The notes beneath the pieces were generated by a model. It saw only the letters and a program-made list of their open reading frames with translations, was not told the DNA's origin and ran no database searches. DNA of 51,686 nucleotides from Rubellimicrobium roseum (lineage in GTDB: Bacteria > Pseudomonadota > Alphaproteobacteria > Rhodobacterales > Rhodobacteraceae): positions 1 through 51,686 of the forward strand of contig NZ_VDFV01000022.1 of the NCBI RefSeq assembly GCF_006152145.1, given 5' to 3'. This document shows, piece after piece, positions 1 through 7,757 of the stretch (position 1 is the stretch's first letter; the number at the start of each line of letters is the position of its first letter). The position numbers and the translations under genes are program-made.

Positions 1-69
1 AAAGGTGCGGTACCGCCCTTCCTGGTGGAGACGGTCGAGCGCTGCGTCGAGCTGGGCGGTGTAATCCAC
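1..69 (-). CDS. hemA: 5-aminolevulinate synthase, N-terminal fragment cut by window edge
   Basis: Read on the minus strand from a GTG at 69-67, the 23 codons to the window edge begin (M)DYTAQLDAALDRLHQEG and end RYRTF. This matches the start of Rhodobacter-type 5-aminolevulinate synthases, which begin MDYN.ALD.AL.RLH.EGRYRTF. The enzyme condenses glycine with succinyl-CoA using pyridoxal phosphate, the first step of tetrapyrrole synthesis in alphaproteobacteria. An AAGGA ribosome site (78-82 on the complement) sits 8 bases before the GTG and supports this start. The gene is divergent from the M20 peptidase, so both promoters must lie in 70-283. Only the first codons are visible, so the call rests on the distinctive N-terminus. 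Confidence 0.8.
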   Translation of the reverse strand, partial: MDYTAQLDAALDRLHQEGRYRTF

Positions 70-283
70 AGAACCATTCCTTGCCGAGGGCCTTCGGGAC
101 GGATGTAGGGCACCGTCCGGCTGCGGGCTTTGTCCTAGATCAAATGCACGGTCGAAGCCATGGCACAAAACGTCGCCCATCGGCAGGTCGGATTTCCATA
201 CCGACCTTGGTCCGAGGACCCTCCCCCCATTGCCGCCTTTCCGCCCCCGCCCTAGCCTCCCGGGCAGCCAACCGGAGACCCCC

Positions 284-1651
284 ATGCTCGACCCCGTCCT
301 CGCCCGCATCGACGCCGACCTGCCGCACGCGATCCAGCGGCTGCTCGCGCTCCTGCGGATCCCGTCCATCTCCACCGACCGCGTTCACGCCCCCGACTGC
401 GAGGTGGCCGCCGACTGGCTGGTGCAGGACCTCATCGACATGGGCTTCAAGGCCGCCAAGCACCCGACCTCGGGCCGCCCGATGGTCGTGGGCCAGGGCG
501 GCCAGGGCGACCGGCACCTCCTCTTCTACGGCCATTACGACGTGCAGCCGGTCGATCCCCTCAACCTCTGGGACAAACCCCCCTTCGTCCCCGAGGTGCA
601 GGACACGCCCCAGGGCCGCGTGATCCGCGGCCGCGGCGCCTCGGACGACAAGGGCCAGCTCATGACCTTCGTCGAGGCCTGCCGTGCCTGGATCGCCGTC
701 CACCACCGGCTCCCCGCCCGCGTCACGGTGTTCTTCGAGGGCGAAGAGGAGTCGGGCTCCCCCTCCCTCGTCCCCTTCATGGAGGCGAACAAGGACCTCC
801 TGACCGCCGACCTCGCGCTCATCTGCGACACCGACCTCTTCGACCGGGACACGCCCGCCATCACCACGATGCTGCGCGGCCTCGTGGGCGAGGAGGTCGT
901 CATCACCGGCCCCCGCATGGACCTCCATTCCGGCATGTACGGGGGCGCCGCGATCAATCCGATCCGGGTCCTCTCGCGCATCCTGTCCACGCTCCACGAC
1001 GAAAACGGCCGCGTCACCGTCCCCGGCTTCTACGACGGCGTCGAGGAGCTGACGCCCGAGCTTCGCGCCCAGTGGGACGCCCTGGGCTTCGACGAATCCC
1101 AGTTCCTGGGCGACGTGGGCCTGTCGGTCCCGGCGGGCGAACGGGGCCGGGGCGTCCTCGAATCCATCTGGGCCCGCCCCACCTGCGAGATCAACGGCAT
1201 CTCGGGCGGCTACGCGGGCGACGGCTTCAAGACGGTCCTCCCCTCCAAGGCCACCGCCAAGGTCAGCTTCCGCCTCGTGGGCCAGCAGGACCCGCTCAGG
1301 ATCCGCGAAAGCTTCCGCACGATGGTCCGCGCCATGGTGCCCGCCGACTGCACGGTGGAGTTCAGGGACCACGGCGCCTCGCGCGCCTCCGTCATGTCCA
1401 CGGCCAACCCCGCCTTCGAGAAGGCCCGCGCCGCGCTCTCGGACGAATGGCCCCGCCCCGCGGCCTTCACGGGCTCCGGCGGCTCAATCCCGGTCGCGGG
1501 CCACTTCAAGACGATCCTGGGGATGGACTCGATGCTGATCGGCTTCGCCCAGGAGGACGACCTGATCCACTCCCCCAACGAGAAGTACGACGTCCGCAGC
1601 TTCCACAAGGGCATTCGAAGCTGGGCCCGCATCCTCGCGGCCCTGTCCTGA
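284..1651 (+). CDS. M20 family metallopeptidase (dipeptidase-like)
   Basis: A 455-residue zinc peptidase of the M20/M28 clan, likely cytosolic and acting on dipeptides or related amide substrates. Visible motifs in order are GHYDVQP (first metal His/Asp), GRGASDDKG (bridging Asp), EGEEESGS (catalytic Glu pair), the lid/dimerisation segment starting DLHSGMYGG, and IHSPNEKY near the C-terminus (last metal His). The length fits the carnosinase/CNDP-like subgroup. The ATG at 284 is chosen because GGAG lies 6 bases upstream; the frame stays open to 230 but that extension is proline-rich and lacks a ribosome site. The gene is single, convergent with the dehydrogenase, and followed by a strong hairpin at 1659. 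The exact substrate cannot be told from sequence. Confidence 0.88.
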   Translation: MLDPVLARIDADLPHAIQRLLALLRIPSISTDRVHAPDCEVAADWLVQDLIDMGFKAAKHPTSGRPMVVGQGGQGDRHLLFYGHYDVQPVDPLNLWDKPPFVPEVQDTPQGRVIRGRGASDDKGQLMTFVEACRAWIAVHHRLPARVTVFFEGEEESGSPSLVPFMEANKDLLTADLALICDTDLFDRDTPAITTMLRGLVGEEVVITGPRMDLHSGMYGGAAINPIRVLSRILSTLHDENGRVTVPGFYDGVEELTPELRAQWDALGFDESQFLGDVGLSVPAGERGRGVLESIWARPTCEINGISGGYAGDGFKTVLPSKATAKVSFRLVGQQDPLRIRESFRTMVRAMVPADCTVEFRDHGASRASVMSTANPAFEKARAALSDEWPRPAAFTGSGGSIPVAGHFKTILGMDSMLIGFAQEDDLIHSPNEKYDVRSFHKGIRSWARILAALS

Positions 1652-1658
1652 CCCGAAC

Positions 1659-1688
1659 GGGCTCCGGAGCCCTCGCGCTCCGGAGCCC
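1659..1688. terminator. Perfect 12-bp stem between convergent genes, bidirectional terminator
   Basis: GGGCTCCGGAGC (1659-1670) and GCTCCGGAGCCC (1677-1688) form a perfect 12-bp stem with a 6-base loop, 7 bases after the peptidase stop and 7 bases from the stop of the convergent dehydrogenase. There is no T-run on either side, so it may stop polymerase by stem strength or simply protect both 3' ends. Confidence 0.7.
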
Positions 1689-1695
1689 GGCCCCT

Positions 1696-2574
1696 TCAGG
1701 CCTTCTTCGTCACCAGCGGCTTGCCGATCTCGCCGTCCCGCGCGTGCTGGATGGGCAGCGTGAATTCCGGCTCCTTCCGCAGGTCGCGCGGCACGTCCTC
1801 GCCCGGCATCCCCTTGGCGGGCGTCACGCCGCCGTCGGCCAGCCACAGCGCCCCCGTCACATAGCTCGCCTCGTCCGAGGCGAGGAACGCCACCACGTTC
1901 GCCATCTCCTCGGGCGTGCCGCGCCGGCCCATCATCGCGGCCATCACGGTCGTTTCCTCGGTCTTGGCGTCCATCACGCCCTCGCCCTTGTGCGTCCAGG
2001 CGGTGCTGATCGCGCCGGGGCAGATGCAGTTGGCCCGCACGCCATGCTGCGCGCCCTCGCCCGCCACGCCCTTGCAGAAGGCGTGGATGAAGCCCTTCGT
2101 GCCCCCGTAGGGCGAGAACTTGGGCGTCCCGTTGAACCCGGCCTCCGAGCCCGCGAAGACGATGTTGCCCCGCGTCTTCTGGAGATGCGGCATGGCGAAC
2201 TTCGTCATCAGGAAGGCCGACCGCACGTTCATCTTCACCGTGTAGTCGAACTGGAAGATGTCATAGTCCTCAACGGCGGCCAGCTCCACCAGCACGCCCG
2301 CGATGTTGGCTAGGATGTCGAGCTTGCCGAAGGCCCGCCCGCAGGCCTCGACGCACTCGCGCGCGTTCTCCTCCTCGGACACGTCGCCCAGGTGGACGGC
2401 CGCCTGCCCGCCCATCCGGCGGATCGCCTCGGCCACGTCCTCCACCGGATCGTCGGGCAACCCGTTGAGCAGGACCTGGGCCCCCTCGCGCGCGAACTTG
2501 AGCGCCACCGCCTCGCCGATCCCGGCGCCCGCGCCCGTCACGATCGCCACCTTGCCTTCCAGTCGTCCGGCCAT
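1696..2574 (-). CDS. Short-chain dehydrogenase/reductase (SDR)
   Basis: A 292-residue classical SDR. The Rossmann cofactor motif TGAGAGIG is near residue 16, the NIAG structural motif is near residue 91, and the catalytic Ser (in IVFAGSEAG) and YGGTK (Tyr and Lys) follow at the usual spacing. The C-terminus carries about 40 residues beyond the usual SDR core (GMPGEDVPRDLRKEPEFTLP region), which may be a substrate- or membrane-contacting tail. The ATG at 2574 has GGAGA 6 bases upstream. This ribosome site touches the base of an 11-bp stem in a highly structured leader (2575-2687), so translation may be conditional. The substrate is unknown; the sequence supports NAD(P)-dependent alcohol/ketone oxidoreduction and no more. 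Confidence 0.85.
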   Translation of the reverse strand: MAGRLEGKVAIVTGAGAGIGEAVALKFAREGAQVLLNGLPDDPVEDVAEAIRRMGGQAAVHLGDVSEEENARECVEACGRAFGKLDILANIAGVLVELAAVEDYDIFQFDYTVKMNVRSAFLMTKFAMPHLQKTRGNIVFAGSEAGFNGTPKFSPYGGTKGFIHAFCKGVAGEGAQHGVRANCICPGAISTAWTHKGEGVMDAKTEETTVMAAMMGRRGTPEEMANVVAFLASDEASYVTGALWLADGGVTPAKGMPGEDVPRDLRKEPEFTLPIQHARDGEIGKPLVTKKA

Positions 2575-2687
2575 GCCGTCTCTCCGTGGATCAGGGGGCG
2601 CCCGGCGCCCCGTCGCCCGCCCAACGCAAGCCGAGCCGAAGGGTTGCGTGATCCACGGACGCCCCGGCGCGTGGTCCCTCGCCGGGG
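2575..2687 (-). promoter_or_regulatory. Structured 5' leader of the SDR gene, riboswitch-like
   Basis: Read on the minus strand towards the SDR start, the leader can fold into four stems. P4 is an 8-bp perfect stem (2662-2669 with 2680-2687). P1 is an 11-bp perfect stem (2649-2659 with 2583-2593). P1 encloses P3 (CGCAA 2625-2629 with TTGCG 2644-2648) and P2 (7 bp, 2595-2601 with 2605-2611, 3-base loop), giving a three-way junction. The 3' strand of P1 overlaps the GGAGA ribosome site at 2581-2585. Nested stems ending on the Shine-Dalgarno are what cis-acting RNA switches look like, but I match no known class. Function is inference. Confidence 0.5.
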
Positions 2688-2738
2688 TGTTGCGCGAAGC
2701 GGGGGAGGACCGTTCGGTGCTGTCAGACCTCGTTAACC
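2683..2738 (-). repeat. 56-base dispersed repeat, copy A
   Basis: On the minus strand this segment starts GGTTAACG and contains ACAGCACCGAACGGTCCT. It matches the plus strand at 23814-23869 at 47 of 56 positions by hand alignment, without gaps. In this orientation it lies just upstream of the structured leader of the SDR gene and shares four bases with its first stem, so it may hold the promoter and transcription start. It also contains the small palindrome ACCGAACGGT. Confidence 0.6.
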
Positions 2739-2784
2739 TCTGACGCGCATCCTGGGGGCAAGTCACCGCTGCCCGGATGCCCCC

Positions 2785-3140
2785 ATGGACCCCGACGCCC
2801 TCCTGCGCGACCCCTCGCGCCTGTCCTTTGCCCGCCGCCAGCCGCTCCTGGCGCTGCACGCGCGCCTCGCCCCCCTGGCCCAGGGCCGCCCCGAGGCGCG
2901 CGCGCTCGCGGCCCGCGCCTTCCTCGCCGCGCTGGCGCTCGCCGCCTCGCCCGCCACCGACGAGGCGCTCGCGAACGGCGCCCGCCACGAGCTGTCGCGC
3001 TTCACGCACGACCTCCTGTCCCTCGACTGGAACAGCTACCGCATGGAGCCCGAGGCGCCCTTCCTGCCCGGCTGGGCCCGCCGCGCCGCGCTCGACGCCG
3101 CCCTCCCGCCCGAGCACCGCCGCGACCGCCCGCTGCCCCG
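2785..3140 (+). CDS. Hypothetical protein, 3' end unclear, possibly broken
   Basis: From the ATG at 2785 about 118 codons show the near-exclusive C/G third positions of real genes here, encoding an Ala/Leu/Arg-rich helical protein (begins MDPDALLRDPSRLSFARR and includes a HELSRFTHDLLSLDWNSYRM segment). Around 3136-3140 the codon pattern collapses. No stop follows in this frame: it runs on antisense through gph and is in frame with glmU more than 800 bases later. A frameshift or loss of the 3' end is likely; in the alternative frame a stop appears at 3263-3265. There is no good ribosome site. I do not recognise the family. Confidence 0.35.
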
Positions 3141-3204
3141 GCCAAGGGCGGACCAGCCGGCGCCTTTGCCGCCCGAGCAAGCCGGGGTGCATCGACGCAG
3201 CGGC

Positions 3205-3221
3205 GAGGGGCAGTGCCCCTC
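3205..3221. terminator. Short palindromic hairpin after gph
   Basis: GAGGGGCAGTGCCCCTC is a self-complementary 17-mer immediately after the gph stop codon (3223). It likely stops or protects the gph transcript. There is no T-run. Confidence 0.5.
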
Positions 3222-3222
3222 C

Positions 3223-3894
3223 CTACGCCACCAGCCGCGCCACGACGCCCGGCAGGTCGGCATAGCGCTCCAGCAGCACGTCCGGCCCCAGGGCCGCGAC
3301 GTCCTCCCCGCCCGGCCCGAAGGCCACGAGGATCGACGGCACCCCCGCCGCCCGCGCGGTGCGGTGGTCGGTGTCGGTGTCCCCCACCAGGCAGGCCCGA
3401 CGCGGATCGCCCCCCGCCCGCGTCACCGCCTCGACGAAGGGGCGCGGGTCGGGCTTGCGCACGGGCAGCGTGTCCGCCCCCACGAGGCTGTCGAACAGCC
3501 CGCGCACGCCCAGCTTCCCCAGCAGCAGCTCCGACAGACCCTGCGGCTTGTTGGTGCAGACTCCCGTCGCGTAGCCCAGGGCGCGCAGCCGCTCCACGGC
3601 CTCCGCCGCGCCGGGATACAGGACGGTGTGCTCGCAGATCGCCTCCTCGTAGCGTGTGAGAAGGCGGGGATACTGCCGCTCGATCTCCTCGGCGCCCCGG
3701 CCCCCCGCCCGCGCGAAGCCCAGCGACAGCATCGCCCGCCCACCCCGCAGCGCCACGCCCGCGTCGCCCGCGTCCAGCAGGTCCCCGAGCCCCAGGTCGC
3801 GAAAGCAGCCGTTCGCCGCGGCGAGCAGGTCCCCGCTCGTGTCCGCAAGCGTGCCGTCGAGGTCGAAGATCACCGTGCGCAGGCCTTGGGTCAT
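3223..3894 (-). CDS. gph: Phosphoglycolate phosphatase (HAD superfamily)
   Basis: A 223-residue HAD hydrolase that would convert 2-phosphoglycolate to glycolate. Motif I is DLDGTLADT near residue 11 (the first Asp is the nucleophile). Motif II/III residues appear as GVCTNKPQ and the conserved Lys in VRKPDPRPF, and motif IV is GDTDTDHRTA (Mg-binding Asp pair). The cap is the helical C1 type expected of Gph. The ATG at 3894 is preceded by AAGGAGG. The gene is divergent from glmU across 129 bases, a pairing often seen in Rhodobacterales. Broad HAD substrate ranges mean another sugar phosphate is possible. Confidence 0.87.
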   Translation of the reverse strand: MTQGLRTVIFDLDGTLADTSGDLLAAANGCFRDLGLGDLLDAGDAGVALRGGRAMLSLGFARAGGRGAEEIERQYPRLLTRYEEAICEHTVLYPGAAEAVERLRALGYATGVCTNKPQGLSELLLGKLGVRGLFDSLVGADTLPVRKPDPRPFVEAVTRAGGDPRRACLVGDTDTDHRTARAAGVPSILVAFGPGGEDVAALGPDVLLERYADLPGVVARLVA

Positions 3895-4023
3895 CGGGCC
3901 ACCTCCTTGGGCGGCTGTAACGGACCGACAAAGGTTGTGAACCCCCGCCCCGGCCCTCAGGCTTGGAAAGCCGGGGCCTGTTGCATAGAAGGCCATCAAT
4001 TGGAACGAGGGAACGAGGCGAAG

Positions 4024-5388
4024 ATGGGCGGGACCGGAGGCGTGGGCGTCGTGATCCTCGCGGCGGGCGCGGGCACGCGGATGAATTCCGAGCGGCCCAA
4101 GGTGCTGCACGAACTCGCGGGCGCGCCGCTGCTGCACCATGCGATGCGCGCCGCCGCCGCGCTCGCGCCCGAACGGATGGTCGTCGTGACCGGCGTCGGC
4201 GCCGCGCAGGTCGAAAAATCCGCCCGCGCCTTCGACCCCGAGGTGGTCACCGTCCATCAGGCCGAGCAGAAGGGCACCGCCCACGCGGTCCTTCAGGCGC
4301 GCGACCTGCTCGGGGACCACGACGGCGACGTGATCGTGCTCTTCGGCGACACCCCCTTCGTCGCCCCCGAGACGCTGGAGCGGATGCTGGAGGCGCGCGC
4401 GAGCGCCGACGTGGTCGTGCTGGGCTTCGAGACCGCGAACCCCGAGGCCCGCTACGGCCGCCTCGTCACCGAGGGCGACCGGCTCGACCGCATCGTGGAA
4501 TGGAAGGACGCCGACGCGGCCACCCGCGCGATCCGCCTGTGCAACTCGGGCGTCCTCTGCGCCGAAGGCACCTTCCTCTTCGACCTCCTGCGCGAGGTCG
4601 GCAACGCCAACGCCTCGGGCGAGTACTACCTGACCGACGTGATCGGACTCGCCCGCGCCCGCGGCATGACCGCTCGCGTCGTCCGCTGCGACGAGAGCGA
4701 GACGCTGGGCATCAACTCCCGGTCCGAGCTTCTGGCCGCCGAGTCCGCCTTCCAGGCCCGCGCCCGCGCCATCGCGCTTGACGACGGCGTCTCGATGCCC
4801 GCGCCCGAGACGGTGATCTTCGCCTATGACACGGTGGTGGGTCGCGACGCGACGGTCGAGCCCCACGTGGTCTTCGGCCCCGGCGTGACGGTGGAAAGCG
4901 AGGCCCGCATCCGCGCCTTCTCGCACCTGGAGGGCTGCCATGTCAGCCGCGGCGCGACCGTGGGCCCCTTCGCCCGCCTGCGCCCCGGCGCCGAGCTGGC
5001 CGAGGAGGTCCATGTCGGCAACTTCGTGGAGATCAAGGCCGCCCGGATCGACGAGGGCGCCAAGGTCAACCACCTGAGCTACATCGGCGACGCCGAGGTG
5101 GGCGAGCGCGCCAACATCGGCGCGGGCACGATCACCTGCAACTACGACGGCGTCTTCAAGCACCGCACCGTCATCGGCAAGGGCGCCTTCATCGGCTCCG
5201 ACACGATGCTGGTGGCTCCCGTCCGCATCGGCGACGGCGCCATGACGGCCTCGGGCTCGGTCATCACCCGCGACGTGGCGCCCGGCGCCCTGGCCGTCGC
5301 CCGCGCCCGGCAGGACGACAAGCCGGGCTTCGCCACCAAGTTCTTCGATAAACTGCGGGCCCTCAAGGCCGCCAAGACGAAAGCCTGA
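4024..5388 (+). CDS. glmU: Bifunctional UDP-N-acetylglucosamine pyrophosphorylase / glucosamine-1-phosphate acetyltransferase
   Basis: A 454-residue two-domain enzyme. It acetylates glucosamine-1-phosphate and then uridylates it, giving UDP-GlcNAc for peptidoglycan and lipopolysaccharide. The N-terminal domain (about 1-230) has the nucleotide motif LAAGAGTRMNSERPKVLH, the QAEQKGTAHAV segment and FGDTPFV. The C-terminal domain is a left-handed beta-helix of hexapeptide repeats ending in the acetyl-CoA segment with NHLSYIGDAEVGERANIGAG and the NYDG motif. The ATG at 4024 has a GAGG site; upstream sequence in the same frame is an unrelated open frame. glmS starts 4 bases after the stop, so the two are co-transcribed. 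Confidence 0.96.
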   Translation: MGGTGGVGVVILAAGAGTRMNSERPKVLHELAGAPLLHHAMRAAAALAPERMVVVTGVGAAQVEKSARAFDPEVVTVHQAEQKGTAHAVLQARDLLGDHDGDVIVLFGDTPFVAPETLERMLEARASADVVVLGFETANPEARYGRLVTEGDRLDRIVEWKDADAATRAIRLCNSGVLCAEGTFLFDLLREVGNANASGEYYLTDVIGLARARGMTARVVRCDESETLGINSRSELLAAESAFQARARAIALDDGVSMPAPETVIFAYDTVVGRDATVEPHVVFGPGVTVESEARIRAFSHLEGCHVSRGATVGPFARLRPGAELAEEVHVGNFVEIKAARIDEGAKVNHLSYIGDAEVGERANIGAGTITCNYDGVFKHRTVIGKGAFIGSDTMLVAPVRIGDGAMTASGSVITRDVAPGALAVARARQDDKPGFATKFFDKLRALKAAKTKA

Positions 5389-5392
5389 CCCC

Positions 5393-7213
5393 ATGTGCGG
5401 AATCATCGGAATCCTGGGCTCGCACGAGGTCGCCCCCCTTCTCGTCGAATCCCTCAAGCGCCTGGAGTATCGCGGCTACGACAGCGCGGGGATCGCCACG
5501 GTCAACGAGGGCCGGCTGGACCGCCGGCGCGCCGTGGGCAAGCTCGTGAACCTGTCGGACGTGCTGGTGCATGATCCCCTGCCCGGCCACGCCGGCATCG
5601 GCCACACCCGTTGGGCCACCCACGGCGTCCCGGCCGAGCGCAACGCCCACCCGCACCGGGCGGGCCGCGTCTCGGTTGTCCACAACGGCATCATCGAGAA
5701 CTTCCGCGAGCTGCGCGCCTGGCTGGCCGACCGCGGCCTCGTGCAGGAGTCCGACACCGACACCGAGACGGTGGCTCTTCTGGCCAACCTGTTCCTGTCC
5801 GAGGGCGCCAGCCCCGAGGAAGCGGTGGAGATGACGCTCCAGCGCCTTCACGGCGCCTATGCGCTCCTGTTCATCTTCGAGGGCGAGGAAGACCTGCTCA
5901 TCGCCGCCCGCAAGGGATCTCCCCTCGCCATCGGCCATGGCGACGGCGAGATGTTCGTGGGCTCCGACGCCATCGCGCTCGCGCCCTTCACCTCCCGGAT
6001 CACCTATCTCGAGGAAGGCGACTGGGCCGTCGTGACCCGCGCCGGCGCCCGGATCAAGGACGGCGCCGGCCGGCTCGCCAACCGTCCGGCCAAGACGATC
6101 CAGATCGAGTCGGCTCAGGTCGACAAGGCCGGACACCGCCATTTCATGGCCAAGGAGATCGCCGAGCAGCCCTCTCGCCTCACCACCGCGCTGAACCATT
6201 ATCTCGCCGAGGACGGCACGTTCCGCCTGCCCGGCCAGGGCCTTGACTTCCGCGCCATGGACCGGCTCACGATGGTCGCCTGCGGGACCGCTTCCTACGC
6301 CTGCCTTGTGGCCAAGTATTGGTTCGAGCAGATCGCGGGCCTGCCTGTCGACGTCGACGTGGCCTCGGAGTTCCGCTACCGAGAGCCGCCCATCCCGCCC
6401 CGCACGGCCGCGCTGTTCGTGAGCCAGTCGGGCGAGACCGCCGACACCCTGGCCGCGCTCCGCTATTGCCGCGACAAGGCGGCCACCATCCTGTCGGTCG
6501 TGAACGTGGCCGAAAGCTCGATCGCCCGGGAATCCGACCTCGCCCTGCCCATCCTCGCCGGGCCTGAGATCGGCGTGGCCTCCACCAAGGCCTTCTCCTG
6601 CCAGCTCGTCGTGCTGGCGCTCCTGGCGCTGGAGGCCGGACGGCAGCGTGGTCACATGGATGAAGCGACCCATGCCGAACGCCTCGCTGCCCTGCGCTCG
6701 ATCCCTGGCCTCGTGAACCATGCACTGGGGCTTTCGGAGGCCTCGGACCGAGTGGCGGCCAAGCTTGCCGAAGCTCGTGACATCCTGTTCCTGGGGCGCG
6801 GCCGCATGTACCCGCTCGCGTTGGAGGGTGCGCTGAAGCTCAAGGAGATCAGCTACATACATGCCGAAGCTTACGCGTCAGGCGAGCTTAAGCACGGCCC
6901 CATCGCGCTGGTGGACAAGTCCGTTCCGGTCATCGTCATGGCTCCGCATGACGAACTCTTCGACAAGACCGTCTCTAACATGCAGGAGGTCATGGCCCGA
7001 GGCGGTCAGGTACTCCTCGTGACGGACCGCGAGGGCGCGAACGTGGCGGCCCATGGCGTGTGGGAGATGCTGGTGCTGCCGGATGTGGCCGCGCTCTGGG
7101 CGCCGATCCTCTATGCCGTTCCGGCTCAGCTTCTCGCCTACCATACGGCCATCGCCAAGGGCACCGATGTCGACCAGCCGCGCAACCTCGCCAAATCGGT
7201 TACGGTGGAGTGA
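5393..7213 (+). CDS. glmS: Glutamine--fructose-6-phosphate aminotransferase (isomerising)
   Basis: A 606-residue enzyme making glucosamine-6-phosphate from fructose-6-phosphate and glutamine. It starts MCGIIGILG, so Cys2 is the glutaminase nucleophile after Met removal. The glutaminase domain shows THGVPAERNAHPH and HNGIIENF. Two SIS domains follow (CGTASYA, SQSGETADT, and a second around RGRMYPLALEGALKLKEISY), and the tail is LAKSVTVE, the usual end. It lies 4 bases after glmU and 1 base before the next gene. From about 6640 the codons become noticeably richer in A/T third positions than the first two thirds of the gene, which hints at a recombination boundary inside the gene. Confidence 0.97.
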   Translation: MCGIIGILGSHEVAPLLVESLKRLEYRGYDSAGIATVNEGRLDRRRAVGKLVNLSDVLVHDPLPGHAGIGHTRWATHGVPAERNAHPHRAGRVSVVHNGIIENFRELRAWLADRGLVQESDTDTETVALLANLFLSEGASPEEAVEMTLQRLHGAYALLFIFEGEEDLLIAARKGSPLAIGHGDGEMFVGSDAIALAPFTSRITYLEEGDWAVVTRAGARIKDGAGRLANRPAKTIQIESAQVDKAGHRHFMAKEIAEQPSRLTTALNHYLAEDGTFRLPGQGLDFRAMDRLTMVACGTASYACLVAKYWFEQIAGLPVDVDVASEFRYREPPIPPRTAALFVSQSGETADTLAALRYCRDKAATILSVVNVAESSIARESDLALPILAGPEIGVASTKAFSCQLVVLALLALEAGRQRGHMDEATHAERLAALRSIPGLVNHALGLSEASDRVAAKLAEARDILFLGRGRMYPLALEGALKLKEISYIHAEAYASGELKHGPIALVDKSVPVIVMAPHDELFDKTVSNMQEVMARGGQVLLVTDREGANVAAHGVWEMLVLPDVAALWAPILYAVPAQLLAYHTAIAKGTDVDQPRNLAKSVTVE

Positions 7214-7214
7214 G

Positions 7215-7757
7215 ATGGCCAAACAGTTCTCCTGCTTCGAGCCGGCGCACCAAGCCTTTATCCAAGAGCAGCCCATCTACTTCGTGGGAACCGCCGCCCC
7301 CGAAGGCCGGGTGAACGTGTCTCCCAAGGGCCGGGACTCGCTTCGAGTAATAGGTCCGAACCGTCTGGTCTGGCGCAATCTCACCGGCTCGGGCAACGAG
7401 ACGGCGGCTCATCTGCTACAGGCTGACCGGATGACAGTCATGTGGTGCTCGTTCACCACCCGGCCGCTGATCCTCCGGGCCTACGGGACGGCCACCGTCA
7501 TTCATCATGGCGAGCCTGGGTGGGACGAGCTGGACAGGCATTTTCCGTCCGAGCTTGGTGCGCGTCAGATCTTCGACATGACCGTGGATCTTGTGCAGAC
7601 CTCCTGCGGCTATGCGGTCCCGTTCATGGATTATCGGTCGGAACGCGACACGCTGGTCAAGTGGGCCGAGGACCGAGGCGAGGACGGAGTCGAGCGCTAC
7701 TGGCAGGAGAAGAACCGTCGGAGCATCGACGGTTTTCCGACGGGGATGCCAGAGTGA
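7215..7757 (+). CDS. Pyridoxamine 5'-phosphate oxidase-family FMN-binding protein
   Basis: A 180-residue protein of the PNPOx-like split-barrel fold. The N-terminal strand pair FVGTAAPEGRVNVSPKGRDS and the LTGSGNETAAHL segment are typical of the subgroup that binds FMN or F420-type flavins. This subgroup is not the true vitamin B6 oxidase (PdxH), whose C-terminal motif is absent, so the substrate is unknown. The ATG at 7215 follows the glmS stop by one base. The stop overlaps the GTG of the next gene by 4 bases, so glmS, this gene and the AlkD-like gene look like one transcript. Codon usage is less biased than in glmU. Confidence 0.8.
   Translation: MAKQFSCFEPAHQAFIQEQPIYFVGTAAPEGRVNVSPKGRDSLRVIGPNRLVWRNLTGSGNETAAHLLQADRMTVMWCSFTTRPLILRAYGTATVIHHGEPGWDELDRHFPSELGARQIFDMTVDLVQTSCGYAVPFMDYRSERDTLVKWAEDRGEDGVERYWQEKNRRSIDGFPTGMPE

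Noticed and set aside
1659-1688. Palindrome as a regulator operator
   Set aside because: It lies between two convergent stop codons and forms a perfect 12-bp hairpin, so termination is the simpler reading.
2785-5388. A single 867-residue protein fusing the hypothetical N-terminus to GlmU
   Set aside because: The middle 880 bases lie antisense to gph, lose codon bias, and glmU has its own ATG with ribosome site at the normal length.
7215-7757. Naming this gene pdxH
   Set aside because: It shares the split-barrel fold only; the PdxH C-terminal substrate motif is absent.
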